Origin: Chamaea fasciata
Lineage: Eukaryota; Chordata; Aves; Passeriformes; Sylviidae
Assembly: GCA_029207755.1 (NCBI GenBank)
Contig: JARCOQ010000016.1
Coordinates: 10,154,501-10,218,500, forward strand
Direction: 5' to 3'
Length of the DNA: 64,000 nucleotides
The notes under the pieces were generated by a model. The model had not been told where the DNA came from, searched no databases, and saw nothing but the letters and a program-made list of their open reading frames with translations. Below, piece after piece: positions 40,001-49,325 of the stretch (positions are counted from its first letter, which is position 1; every line of letters starts with the position of its first letter). The translations under genes and the position numbers were made by a program.

Positions 40001-41501
40001 GTGGGATGGGATGGGATGGGATGGGATGGGATGGGATGGGATGGGATGGGATCCATGGGATCCATGGGATGCGGTGGGATCCATGGGATGGGATTCAAGG
40101 GATGGGATGGGACAGGACCTGCCCTCCTGCAGCACAGCACGGGCCCTGCTGCCCAGGGAGACTGAGGCAGGTCGGGCACAGCAGGAAGGCCGGCTAATGA
40201 ACTCAGTGGGCACTCTGGCAGTTTTGGAGAGCTGATGGGCTGTGTGCAGGAGCAGCCTGGGCTCAGCCCCGGGCAGGAGCAGCCTCAGCTCATCCCTGCA
40301 CGTGGCACCGGGGCCAGCTCGCCTCCCGAGCACCCGCCATGGGTGATAAACCCTGGGGCTGCCCGGGCTGTGTTTGCTGTGGGAAACCCTGAGCAAACAG
40401 GAGGGGTTTGTGTCCCTTTGTGTCCCTCGTGTCCCCGCAGCTGCTGCAAGCGCTGCCAGGCTCAGCCTGGTGCCACCGTGGCAGGATAACGGGACCACGC
40501 AATTAACAGAGAATTAATGTTAATGGAGTGCTGGGTTACGGCAGCACCCACCCGCTCTGGCAGGACCCCGGGCCGTGTTTACACACGGCACAAACCCTGG
40601 GCAAATATTTACCCCTTTAACCCGTAATTGCTGTAATCCCTCCGGCTCCGCTGCCGTGTGCGAGGCCCTCCCCACGCTCCCCCGGCTCCCAGTGCCCACA
40701 GAAACCGGCTCTGGTGCTCCCAGCCCGGGCTGGCCTTGCCCAGGAGCTCCCCGGCCTGGGAGTGAAGCAGGAGATGGGGCCAGGCCGGTCCCTGTGTGGC
40801 TGCAGAGCCACTGGGGTGTCCTGGAAAACCATCCCCCATGAAAACCCATCCTGATCACCGAGCAGCCGTGCCAGGACGGGGCCAGTGTGCTCCAAGCCCA
40901 CTGTCCCAGGAAGGAGCCCCGGGAGGGGGATGCTGCTGCCCCAGCCAGCTCATTGCCTCGTCCCAGCACGGGGGGGGACAGGAGCTGCCCCCGTGTACCG
41001 CTGGGATGACGCGGCCCCTCTGTTCCTCTGCCAGGGGCGGCGTGTCCGGAGCCTGCATGAACCCAGCCCGAGCCTTCGGGCCAGCTGTGGTGGCAAACTA
41101 CTGGGACTACCACTGGGTGTACTGGGTGGGGCCCATGGTGGCCGCCCTCCTCGTCGGGGCGCTGGTCAGGTAGGTGACACCTACGGTGACACTGACAGTG
41201 ACAGGCTGACCCTCCTTGCGCTGCTGCCTCCTCCCTCAGGCATGTCTCCAAGCAGCTGCTTTTCCAGAGGGGTGTCCAAGGGCTGGAGAATCCTTTCCCT
41301 TTTCCCTCCCATGAGGAGAGGGTGACAGCAAAGGTTCAGCCTGTATCCCCACGTGTGGTGAATCAGCCTCGTGCTGCTGCTGTCCCCATGTCCTTGTTGT
41401 ACCCTTGCCATGGCAGAAACGCTGACCCCAAATTTCTGTCTCTTTTCCCTCCCCAAAGGCTCCTGCTGGGTGACCAGGCCACCCGCCTGCTCCTGAAGTG
41501 A
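36781..41501 (+). CDS. AQP8: AQP8, aquaporin-8 (five coding exons)
   Basis: AQP8 is a channel for water, ammonia and hydrogen peroxide in epithelial and inner mitochondrial membranes. Coding exons: 36,781-37,022; 38,934-39,060; 39,574-39,788; 41,035-41,169; 41,459-41,501. They join in phase to 762 bases, 253 codons plus stop (human 261). The first NPA loop is GGHFNPAV (Asn86), the second [13 protein letters not shown] (Asn204). Cys202, two residues before the second Asn, and the selectivity-filter Arg207 and His66 match human AQP8 Cys208, Arg213 and His72, with a constant offset of six, so the core has no indels. Hydrophobic helices are evident ([50 protein letters not shown]). The start is uncertain. 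ATG 36,781 is in frame, but CTGCAG at 36,799-36,804 could be a splice acceptor, with ATG 36,811 or an upstream exon as alternatives. The gene follows LCMT1 as in human. Confidence 0.93.
37310..37382 (+). mobile_element. CR1 LINE 3' terminus in AQP8 intron 1
   Basis: Ends 'agcccaaaccattctatgat' then 'tttgtgattctctgtg', the octamer-repeat terminus of CR1 (ATTCTRTG)n. Plus orientation; only the last 70 or so bases. Confidence 0.75.
37976..38170 (-). mobile_element. CR1 LINE 3' fragment in AQP8 intron 1
   Basis: Contains 'atggtttgggttagacagga', 'cctgccatggccagggacac', 'tccaggggcagccacagccg' and 'gtgccagggcctgcccaccc'. Minus orientation. Confidence 0.8.
38380..38510. promoter_or_regulatory. Candidate regulatory block in AQP8 intron 1
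   Basis: Unlike the GC-rich flanks, this AT-richer block holds TGACTCATCAGCA (AP-1/Maf-like), CAATTATCAG, TGTTCATTAAC (HNF1 half-site-like) and TCTAATTAG. It has no repeat signature. HNF1-type sites would fit expression in gut and liver. Motif evidence only. Confidence 0.3.
38607..38660 (+). repeat. 22-bp unit repeated about 2.3 times in AQP8 intron 1
   Basis: GGCTGCAGCCCCACCAGTGC plus AT is repeated in tandem, nearly perfectly, followed by a partial third copy. A minor recent slippage event. Confidence 0.8.
38934..39060 (+). CDS. AQP8: AQP8 exon 2 (first NPA loop)
   Basis: Completes Ser81, then encodes [20 protein letters not shown] and [20 protein letters not shown]. Acceptor TTGGCAG; donor AAG|GTACGG. 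Phase 0 at the end. Confidence 0.95.
39574..39788 (+). CDS. AQP8: AQP8 exon 3
   Basis: Encodes [20 protein letters not shown] through the fourth and fifth helices to TAAILAG. The extracellular loop has a sequon, Asn-Ala-Ser, as in mammals. Acceptor CCCGCAG; donor GG|GTGAGC. Confidence 0.95.
40002..40112 (+). repeat. (GGGAT)n pentanucleotide array in AQP8 intron 3
   Basis: About ten near-perfect GGGAT units at 40,002-40,051 are followed by degenerate units with CCATGGGAT variants up to about 40,112. It lies 210 bases after exon 3. The G-runs could form quadruplex structures on the plus strand. Confidence 0.9.
40500..40640. promoter_or_regulatory. Candidate regulatory block in AQP8 intron 3
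   Basis: An AT-rich island in GC-rich surroundings holding GAATTAATGTTAATGG (HNF1-like), CAAATATTTACCCC (forkhead-like) and CCGTAATTGCTG. These are liver/gut factor classes and lie inside AQP8. Motif evidence only. Confidence 0.3.
41035..41169 (+). CDS. AQP8: AQP8 exon 4 (second NPA loop)
   Basis: Completes Gly195, then [20 protein letters not shown] and the last helix to GALV plus AG. Human has Gly-Pro-Val where this bird has Gly-Gly-Val just before the loop. Acceptor TGCCAG; donor GTAGGT. Confidence 0.95.
41459..41501 (+). CDS. AQP8: AQP8 exon 5, last coding exon
   Basis: Completes Arg240, then [13 protein letters not shown] and TGA. This aligns with the human tail (RxxxGDxxTRLILKAR), ending two residues early. 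Acceptor CCAAAG. Confidence 0.92.
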
Positions 41502-43187
41502 CAGCGGGCACAGGGCCCAGCCCATCACGGCCGATGTGGAACCTCCTGCCCCTGCCCCTTCCCCTCCATCCTGCCCCCCTCGGCATCCCCCTGGCCCCCG
41601 CGGGGCAGCCGTGGCCCCTCGGCTGCTGGAGGGAGGATGGAAAGGGCCAAGCCCCTGTCCCCAGGCTCTGCCCGCCCTGCCACGACTCACCAGGAGCACC
41701 CCCTGGCAACTCCGGTGTCCCTGGAGCCCCAGGCTGCCCTGGCACTGCCCCTGCACAGCCCTTGAGCCCCCAGGGCACCCACAGAGCCGGGGAGCCCTGT
41801 GCCCTCCAGGTGGGCACCGCTGCCGCCTCCCAACCTGGCCAAGCAGCTCCTGCCGCAGGGATGCTGCGCCAGAGGGTGACAGGGAGGGAACTGTGGGGAC
41901 AGTCCTGTCGCTGGCCCCTCGGGGCACCAGCAAGACAGGGGTGAGGCACTCAGCCATCCCTGCCCTGCTGGAGGAGCAGCGCTGCGGGCCGGGGGCGGAG
42001 GGGGGGCCGCCAGAGGCAGCGGAAGGGGAGGATGGAGCTGTGTGGGCAGGGGGAGAGGAGCCAGCGGCAGCTTTGCGTCAGCCGGGCATCCGTCCCCTCC
42101 GGCAGCGCTGCCCTGACTCATCCTGCGGCCTCCAGCCCCCCCGGGGGATTCATGGGGCCCGGGGGGCTGTCCTGGCACACGGGAGTCACTGTGAGGACCC
42201 CCAGCCCCACACGGGAACCCCTCGCGTTACCCGGGTCACGTCACTCCGAATTTTGGGCCATTTTAACTGGGGAAATGCCCGTTGCTTTGCCCAGAGGGGC
42301 TCGGAGGTGGCCCCGGGGCTGTGCCGGGACAGCTGTGTCCCCACACTGCTCTGCCCACCCTGCCCAGCCCCGGGGCACAGCGCAGGGATGGGGCTGGGGG
42401 GCAGGAGAGGGAAAGGGCCCGGCTGCCCGGAGCGGGGTCACAGCGCCTTCCCCGGGCAGGGCTGGGGTGGGCTCGGGCTGTTCCCCCCCCCCACCCCCGG
42501 CAGCTGCGGGTCTGCAGAAACCCCCGGGTAAGGCGGACGCCTCCTCCCTCTCCCTGCTGGTGGCTCTGGCAGTTGCTGTGACAGGGCAGTTCCCGGCTCT
42601 CCGCTGTTCCCGTGGGGCTGGCAGGGCACTGCCAATGTCACCTCGCTATTTTCAGCTTGTTTTCTACTTCCCCGTGCCGGGAGGTGACCCGCACAGGGGC
42701 ACAGCGATGGGATTTTAGAGAAGGACGATGCTGCAGAGACGCCGGGCTGAGGGAACGCCGGGGCTGGAGCATCCCTGGCTCGGGGTCGGGGGGGATTTCT
42801 GCCCCCCTCCCTGGGCCGGGCAGAGCCCCGGGAGCACCGCGGGCTCTAGGTGAGCCGGGAGGGAACCCGGCAGCTGCTCACTCCGGGAGGAAAATGATGC
42901 AACCCCCAGAAGGAGACAAACAGCGGGAAGATGTCACCGGGACGGTTGTCATGGCAACGCCACAAAAAAATGCCGAATCAAACATGGAGCAGAGCGGCTG
43001 TTTCCTCCCCAAAGGGAGCCCGTGGGGACCCCCGCGTGTCCCCCCTCTGCTCGGGGCACGGCTCTCGGTGGGAGCGGGGCCGGGGCCCCCGGGCTGGGGC
43101 GGCCTCCCGCCTTCCCCTTTCGGAAGGATGCTCGGCCCCACTTGGCTGCGGCTGCCTCTGCACTGGGCACCTCCTGCCCCGCGGGAT

Positions 43188-43424
43188 GCACCCCAAATCC
43201 ATCCTGCACCTCAAATCCATCCTGCGTCCCAAATCCATCCTGCCCCGCGGGATGCACCACCGGCATCCCGGAGCCTTCCTGCACCCCAAATCCATCCTGA
43301 ATCCTAGAGCCCTCCTGCACCCCGAATCCATCCTGCACCCCAAATCCATCGTGCACCACGAGTGCTTCCTGCATCCCAGCTCCATCCTGCATCCCAATTT
43401 CCTCCTGCCCCCCAGATCCACCCC
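43188..43424 (+). repeat. 18-bp minisatellite
   Basis: Imperfect tandem copies of an 18-base unit near CACCCCAAATCCATCCTG, about 13 copies, with variants such as 'gagccttcctgcac'. Since 18 is a multiple of three, the array stays open in several frames. Confidence 0.85.
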
Positions 43425-43541
43425 ACAGCCCATCTCCCTGCTGCTCCCTGGTTTCAGGGCACCTCTCCCCACAGGTGCAGGGGAGGGGGGCTCAGCAGGT
43501 CCCTCCAGGGCAGTGGTGCCACCGCCTGTGGTCCCCAGGTG

Positions 43542-43829
43542 CAGGGGACAGCAAGGGCACAGCAGAGGGGACAGCAGGGGGACAGCAGAGGGACAGTAGA
43601 GGGACAGCAGAGGGGAGAGCAGAGGGACAGTAGAGGGGAGAGCAGAGGAGAGAGCAGAGAGGACAACAAGGGGTCAGCAGAGAGGACAGCAGGAAGAACA
43701 GCAGAGGGGACAGCAGAGGGACAGCGGGGGGGACAGCAGGAAGGACAGCAGAGGGGAGAGCAGAGGGGACAGCAGAGGGGACAGCAGGAGGACAGCAGAG
43801 GGGACAGCAGAGGGGACAGCAGAGGAACA
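43542..43829 (+). repeat. Purine-rich minisatellite (GGGGACAGCAGA-type)
   Basis: About 24 imperfect copies of a 10-15 base unit built from GAGGGGACAGCA, with GACAGTAGAG and GAGAGCAGAG variants. The plus strand has almost no pyrimidine runs. It ends just before the AT-rich island at 43,860. Confidence 0.85.
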
Positions 43830-43859
43830 GCCCGTGCACGGCCTCGTGTGCTGATGTTG

Positions 43860-44040
43860 GGCACATTCATCTTTAATTTGTCAGGGTGACTTTTGATAAA
43901 GCATCTGTAACACCGTGTTGTTTTTCCTTGAGCATTATTAAAGTGCTTGATTTATGCTAATTAAATACCAATTAACTTCCAAGCACTTAATGTGCTTTAA
44001 GGACATAAAATACATCTCATTCCCATTCAATTAATTCTGC
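43860..44040. promoter_or_regulatory. AT-rich homeobox-site island, candidate conserved non-coding element
   Basis: A sharply AT-rich island between minisatellites. It holds CATTAAAG/TAATTAAA-type homeodomain sites, an imperfect palindrome AAGCACTTAATGTGCTT, and two NKX2-like cores (AAGTGCTTGA, CACTTAA). No repeat family is recognised and there is no open frame. Function is inferred only. Confidence 0.3.
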
Positions 44041-44736
44041 ACCAGGCCTGGACATGGGGCTGCACCGTGTTTTTATCAGCACATGGATCTGCTGGGATGT
44101 TGCCCGGGGTTTTCCGGATTCTTGGTGCCTGCTGGGATGGAAAGGGCTCTTGTGGGGATGGAGACGGTGCTCGGGAATGGGGTGAGTGCAGGATCCCGGT
44201 GCCACGGGCAGTCACGGGGTGCTCATTGCTGAGATGAGGGGCTGGGGAGGCACCGACACACAGCCCCGGCGGGATGGAGAGCTGGTTCGGGCTCAGGGCA
44301 CTCGGGAGAGCCGCCAAAGGCTGCACAGACACCAGAGACACTCTGGCCCAGGTCCCACCAGCTGTGCCCGGTGCCAGCGCTTTGAGGACACAGGGAAAAC
44401 AATCAGGGTGCTGCAGAAGGACTCCCAGCTCCTCCCTGTGCCTGCTGCTCACCAGCCCTCACCTGCGGTCTGGGGAAGGATCAGCTCCCGGTGTTTTCCC
44501 TTCCTAATCCTCCCTGCAGCGGGATTGGAGGGCTCTGGCAGTGTGTCCCCCAAAGCCTGGTCCTAAAGCAGCGGCCCCCCGAGCAAAGGCAGTACTCTGA
44601 GGGGTGCCAGGAGCTGGCGGGGGGGGATAGAATGGATCAACGCCTTTAGAATGCTCCCCATGAGAGTATTTGGGAATTCTCCTGTTGCTCTGCTCCGAAG
44701 GTTTTCTGCAGCTGGAGAAACCACAGTATGGGGGGG

Positions 44737-44764
44737 AAAAAAAAAAAAAAAAAAAAAAAAAAAA
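44737..44764 (+). repeat. Poly(A) run of 28
   Basis: A run of 28 A preceded by seven G. No SINE or retrocopy body is recognisable upstream and no target-site duplication is evident, so it is listed as simple sequence. Confidence 0.9.
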
Positions 44765-45103
44765 GAAAGAGGTGAATGAATCCTTTTAGCTCATTTTGCC
44801 CATCAGGCAGACCTGTAGCGGCTGCAGGGGGCAAGCCCCGAGCTCATCCCGGGTGTGTGCTCCATCCCTGAGAGTTGCGGGCCGCGCCCGGTGCCGGGGG
44901 GGCTCCCGGGGTGGCCCCGGGGCCGGGCGGGGCCGGTGGCGGCGTGGGCAGGGCCCGGGGGACAGCGGAGGTGGCGATGACGCGCGGAGCCAGCTCTGCT
45001 CGTGAGCTGGCAGCTGCATGTAGGAGCCGGCAGCGAGGGGATGGGGGAGTGGGAGTGGGCTGGGATTGTGGGGAGGCTTCGGCAGCCGCGCATGGGGCGG
45101 CGA

Positions 45104-45221
45104 CGGGGATGGGATGGGGATGGGGATGGGATGGGGATGGGATGGGGACGGGATTGAATGGGATGGGGGCAGGGATGGGGATGGGATGGGGACAGGGATG
45201 GGATGGGGTGGGGATGGGATG
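45104..45221 (+). repeat. (GGGGATGGGAT)n-type array
   Basis: Mixed GGGAT and GGGGAT units with a few GGGGACGGGAT variants, about 118 bases. It is the same sequence class as the intronic array at 40,002 but separate. The G-runs favour quadruplex formation. Confidence 0.9.
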
Positions 45222-46567
45222 TGCCATGGCCCTCATCACTGTGGCATTTCCCTCACAGCTGTGCCATGTCCCCATCACCGTGCCACACCCCTCACTGCTG
45301 TGCCATGGCCCTTGCTCCCATGCCAAATCCCTCATCACTGTCCCCCAGCACTGTCCCATGTTTTTTGGGGACAGGAGGGGACATTCCCAGCTCAGTGGCA
45401 GGGGCCAGGCCCATTGTGGCAGAGCGGGAAAGGCTCTGGAGCTAGGTTGGAGGAGAAGTGTTAAGAGGCGTTTTCCTCCTGTTCCACCCCACTTCTACTC
45501 ACTCCATTGATCTATCATTACTTCTCACGGGTACTGGCCACCCACGGGGGCCCCCTGGAGAGGAGCTGGCACAGAGGTGTCCCCTGGGGACCCCCGGAGC
45601 CCCATTCCCCCCTCCCTGCTGCCATCCAGCCTCGCTTCCCCCAGCACCGAGGGCTTTCTGTGCCCAGCACCGCTCGAGCTGAAGGATTTACATTTTAAAA
45701 GAGGTTTTAGAATGGATTTGCACAGACATTCATTTGCAAGTGTCACTTTTTCAGCTTTTGCCACTTTGAATGTCGGTGGAGAAGAAACAACAGACAGAAA
45801 CCACAGCAGGGAAAGCCTCAGAGAACTCGTTTGTGCTCATGCAAATCCGGCGAGAGTGGCAGTCCGGGGTCACACAGGTAACCCTCAGCGACAGCCCGTG
45901 TTGCTCGGTCCCCTCAGCCCTGGGAGGGCGTTTTCCAGCCGAGCAGCAGCCCAGCAGTCCTGGGGACAGCCGTGTCCCCTCTGTGCCACCGCCGGGGCCG
46001 CCTGGAGCCGCGGGCCGGCAGGAGCAGGGCTCGGGAGGGGAATGCTGATCGTGTTCTGCGCCGGCAGCAGCCAGAACGCCGCACAATAAATAGCCATTTT
46101 AATTACCGCACAATATTTACAAGATTGCTTCCTCATTTGGGAAATTAAAACAAATGCTCCATCAAAATGATCAACGTGGCACAGAGAAGCGCGGGGAACC
46201 CTCGGGCTGTGAAAGGAGGAGGAATTGGCGCCTCTGTGCTGCCGGGGCTGCCGGGGCTGCCGGGGCTGCCCTGTGCCCGCGGTGTCCTGCTGGCTCCGGC
46301 AGCTCGGCCGAAAGGAGCACAGGGAAGGCTGTGCAGGGGATGCTGCCGGGGCCGCGGGATGGGCTCCGCAGGGAGCACCCGGAGGTGGCCGTGCCCTGCG
46401 GTGCCGCCGGGCTCTGACAGGTCCCGGGCCCGGCTCCCTCCCGCCCGGGCTGGTGGGTGACCGCCGGGTCTGCCTTGGGCCCCCACCCTGAGCGGGATGT
46501 CACCGGCCCGGGGTGTCCCTGCAGAGCTCTGGGGACTGAACCCCCAGGGCTGCTCTTGTCCCAGCCC

Positions 46568-46783
46568 CTTCCCGTTCCCATTCCCATTCCCATTCCCGTT
46601 CCCATTCCCGTCCCCGTTCCCATTCCCCTTCCCATTCCCATTCCCGTTCCCATTCCTACTCCCAACCCCGTTCCCATTCCCGTTCCCATTCCCACTCCCA
46701 TTCCCCCTCCCATTCCACTCCCAATCCCAATCCCATTCCCACTCCCACTCCCATCCCCATCTCCATTCCCATTCCCGCTCTTC
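46568..46783 (+). repeat. (CCCATT/CCCGTT)n hexanucleotide array
   Basis: About 36 hexamer units, TTCCCA or TTCCCG with CCCACT and CCAATC variants. On the minus strand it is (GGGAAT)n-like. It keeps an open frame of Gly-Asn or Gly-Met repeats on the minus strand, which I read as non-coding. Confidence 0.9.
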
Positions 46784-47781
46784 CCTCAGCTCCTTCCCTC
46801 CTTGTTGGTTTAATTTTTTTGCAGCCCTCCCGTTGCCATGGGGACGGTGACATCCCGAGCCGGGCGGAGGGGAGGGATCGCGGCTCCCGGGACCACTCCG
46901 GGCACGGGCGGGGGTCCCAGGGGTGCGGGATCCCACGGGTCGGGTTGCCCTCGGGGAGGGAATTCCCCTGGAGCCCTCCTTTTCCAGCGGAAAGAGCAGC
47001 GGGGTTTAATTACCCTGGAGAACCTGCTGCCAGTCCAAAGAGTCCTTCCAGGGGAGGAAATTCCATCGGGAGCGACCAGGGCCGGTGGGGGGGGAAAGGC
47101 AGGATGGCCCTCGGTACCCGAACGTTTGTTGATGAGGGAGCTCGCGGGACCTGCTGGATGCGAACCAGGATAATTTGAGATTACATAGTTCACCCTCTTT
47201 GTTCCTGGAGCTGGGGGGACACCGGGGAGCCCAGGGGACAGCTCACGGGCTGTCCTGGGGATGCAGAAGCAATGCCCAGGGGTTTTGTGGGGGTACTGGG
47301 ATAAGGAATAGAGAGGGAGAGGGGGGACACAGCCCCTGCCTTGTGTCACAGCCAGCACCACCCCGAGTGACACCACCAGGGGTGATCTGAGCGCGGCCCG
47401 GGCCGGGCACAGCCTGGCCTGAGGTCCAGGTAAAGGGAGCTGCTTGGGGCCTTTGTGCCCCCCCGGAGCTGTGGGACAGCAGCAGGGTGGGATCCCCCAG
47501 GCCCGGGTCAGCCCGGCTCCCCCCGCCGCCGATCCCCCCTCCAAAGGAGCAGGAAGGAGCTGCAGCCGAGAGGGAAAAGCCAGAGAACAATTTACAGCTT
47601 CCTGCAGATGGCAACCGGTACGGCCTGGCTGACAAACACAGATGAGCAAGCGTGAGGGAGGGATAAATAAACCTCGCGGCTCGCGGAGTAAAACAGCCTG
47701 CCCGGATTTACTGGAGAAAATTCCTGCTCGGGCTCCCAGCCCTGCGCCGGGCCAGGCGCTGCCGCAGGGCGGTGACAGCCC

Positions 47782-47936
47782 GGGGACACACCCAGGGGAC
47801 ACGGTGACACCCCAGGGACACACCCAGGGGACAGGGGGACACCCCGGGGACACACCCAGAGGACACGGTGACACCCCAGGGACACACCCAGGGGACAGGG
47901 GGACAACCCGGGGACACACCCAGGGGGCTGGGGGAC
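47782..47936 (+). repeat. 32-bp minisatellite with alternating unit types
   Basis: Four full 32-base units and a partial fifth. Units 1 and 3 contain CACGGTGACACCCC, units 2 and 4 contain CAGGGGGACA(C/A)CCC, so the true period is a 64-base higher-order repeat. All units share GGGACACACCCAG. Confidence 0.9.
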
Positions 47937-48729
47937 GCTTCGTCTTCCCACCTGCTGCCCCAGGGCTGCCCTTTTTCGTAGGGAAAACCTCGTGCAAATG
48001 TTTTCCATCCCAAAAATCTTTTGGTTTCTAAGCTGGCGAAGCCCCAAGTCTTTCTGGGGGACTTTTTTTTTTTTTTTTTAATGGAATTTTTTGAAAATAT
48101 TTCCGGAAATTCATGACAGGCAGGTTGTCCTCTGCAGTACTTTTTTCGTAGTTTTTTCCTCCCAGTGAAGAGCTGCAGGGACACGATGGGCCGTGGGACT
48201 GGGGAGGGTGGCCAGGGGGACACCAGGGGACAGCGAGGCAGGACTCCGGCACTCCCGGCCCGCAGCCCCCGCCTGTCTGCTGGAATAATCTCCAGTGGAA
48301 AACCGCACAAGATAAAGGCGGTGGGAAACAGCGAGCCCCGCCCGACCCTCACGGGGTCTGAGCTTCATCCCGGGCTTCTTTGTGCTGGGAAAGGGCCGGA
48401 GCAGCCGGGCTGGAGCTGCTGGGGAGGGCCACAAACCCAACCGGCCCCGAGCTCACTTACAGCCCGATTTTCCATGCAGCATCTGCCTGCAGGGATTTAT
48501 GCGCCCAGGGCAGGCCCGGATAAGCTGAGGGTGGCCAAAGGCCAAAGGCATGGCAGGAACATCCGTGGGGATTTCCATATCCCGGGATTTGGGACACCCG
48601 GGCAATACAATAGGGTTCTTGGGAAAACATCCCTGCCCCACAGCTGGAGCCGGTGGGATCCGTGAGTGCGGAGCGGCAGAGAGGCGGTGAGGGAAGGGAT
48701 TACTGCCTCAGCCGGCAGGAAAACCCTCC

Positions 48730-48900
48730 CAGGCAAAGCTTAATGAAGAAATCATTGCGCAGGGATCAGCCCCGCGCCGTTAATGAGCCTCGTTGTTATT
48801 TAAATGAGGCTCCTGCAAGGGCCGGGTGAAGAATTCATTATGAGATGATTTTTCCGAGCGATGCGATGAGCGATGGATATAAAACCAGCCATCCCTCGGG
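48730..48900. promoter_or_regulatory. AT-rich block with a short inverted repeat and TATA-like box
   Basis: Contains GAGCCTC and GAGGCTC as 7-base arms about 14 bases apart (48,787-48,814), several TTAATGA cores and ATATAAAA at about 48,877. It is free of recognisable repeats. No gene follows the TATA-like box, so a conserved non-coding element is the simplest reading. Confidence 0.25.
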
Positions 48901-49079
48901 AAGAAGGAAGCTGCAGAGGAATCCAGCTCCGGGGGGAGAGCAGCTGGAGTTGGCCACGGCACAAACAGAATTATTGTGCAGCCCGGAGGGGGCAGGTGCT
49001 GCAGCCTGGCCCAGGGATGGCAGAGACTTGGTGGCTCTGCTGTGTCCCCCTGGCTCTGCCCCCAGAGCCGAGCTGTGTC

Positions 49080-49325
49080 ACCAGGCGGCTCCAAGCCCTG
49101 TCCAGCCTGGCCATGGGCACTGCCAGGGATCCAGGGGCAGCCACAGCTGCTCTGGGCACCCTGTGCCAGGGCCTGCCCACCCCGGCAGGAAACAATTCCT
49201 GCCCAATCTCCCATCCAGCCCTGCCCTCTGGCAGTGGGAAGCCATTCCCTGTGTCCTGTCCCTCCAGGCCTTGTCCCCAGTCCCTCTCCAGCTCTCCTGG
49301 AAATCCCGTGGGCACTTTAAGGGGC
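49080..49325 (-). mobile_element. CR1 LINE 3' fragment, the last one in the window
   Basis: Contains 'ccctgtccagcctggccatg', 'tccaggggcagccacagctg', 'tgtgccagggcctgcccacc' and 'ccatccagccctgccctctg'. Minus orientation. No further CR1 is seen from here to 64,000. Confidence 0.8.

Noticed and set aside
43188..43829. CRISPR-like alternation of repeats
   Set aside because: These are contiguous degenerate minisatellites without unique spacers, in an animal genome.
44737..44764. Retrocopy or SINE tail
   Set aside because: There is only a poly(A) run; no gene body, SINE head or flanking target-site duplication is visible.
46145..46936. Minus-strand Gly-Asn/Gly-Met repeat protein
   Set aside because: It is translation of the hexanucleotide array; the repeat period is a multiple of three, so no stops arise.
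46810..47997. Minus-strand open frame of 395 codons, the longest in the window
   Set aside because: It runs antisense through the 32-bp minisatellite and GC-rich unique sequence. Its Cys-Pro-Trp-Val repeats come from the array, there is no homology to any family I know, and no splice or promoter context.
48877..48884. TATA box for a gene between AQP8 and PRKCB
   Set aside because: ATATAAAA is present, but no open frame, exon-like splice pair or poly(A) signal follows that would support a transcript.
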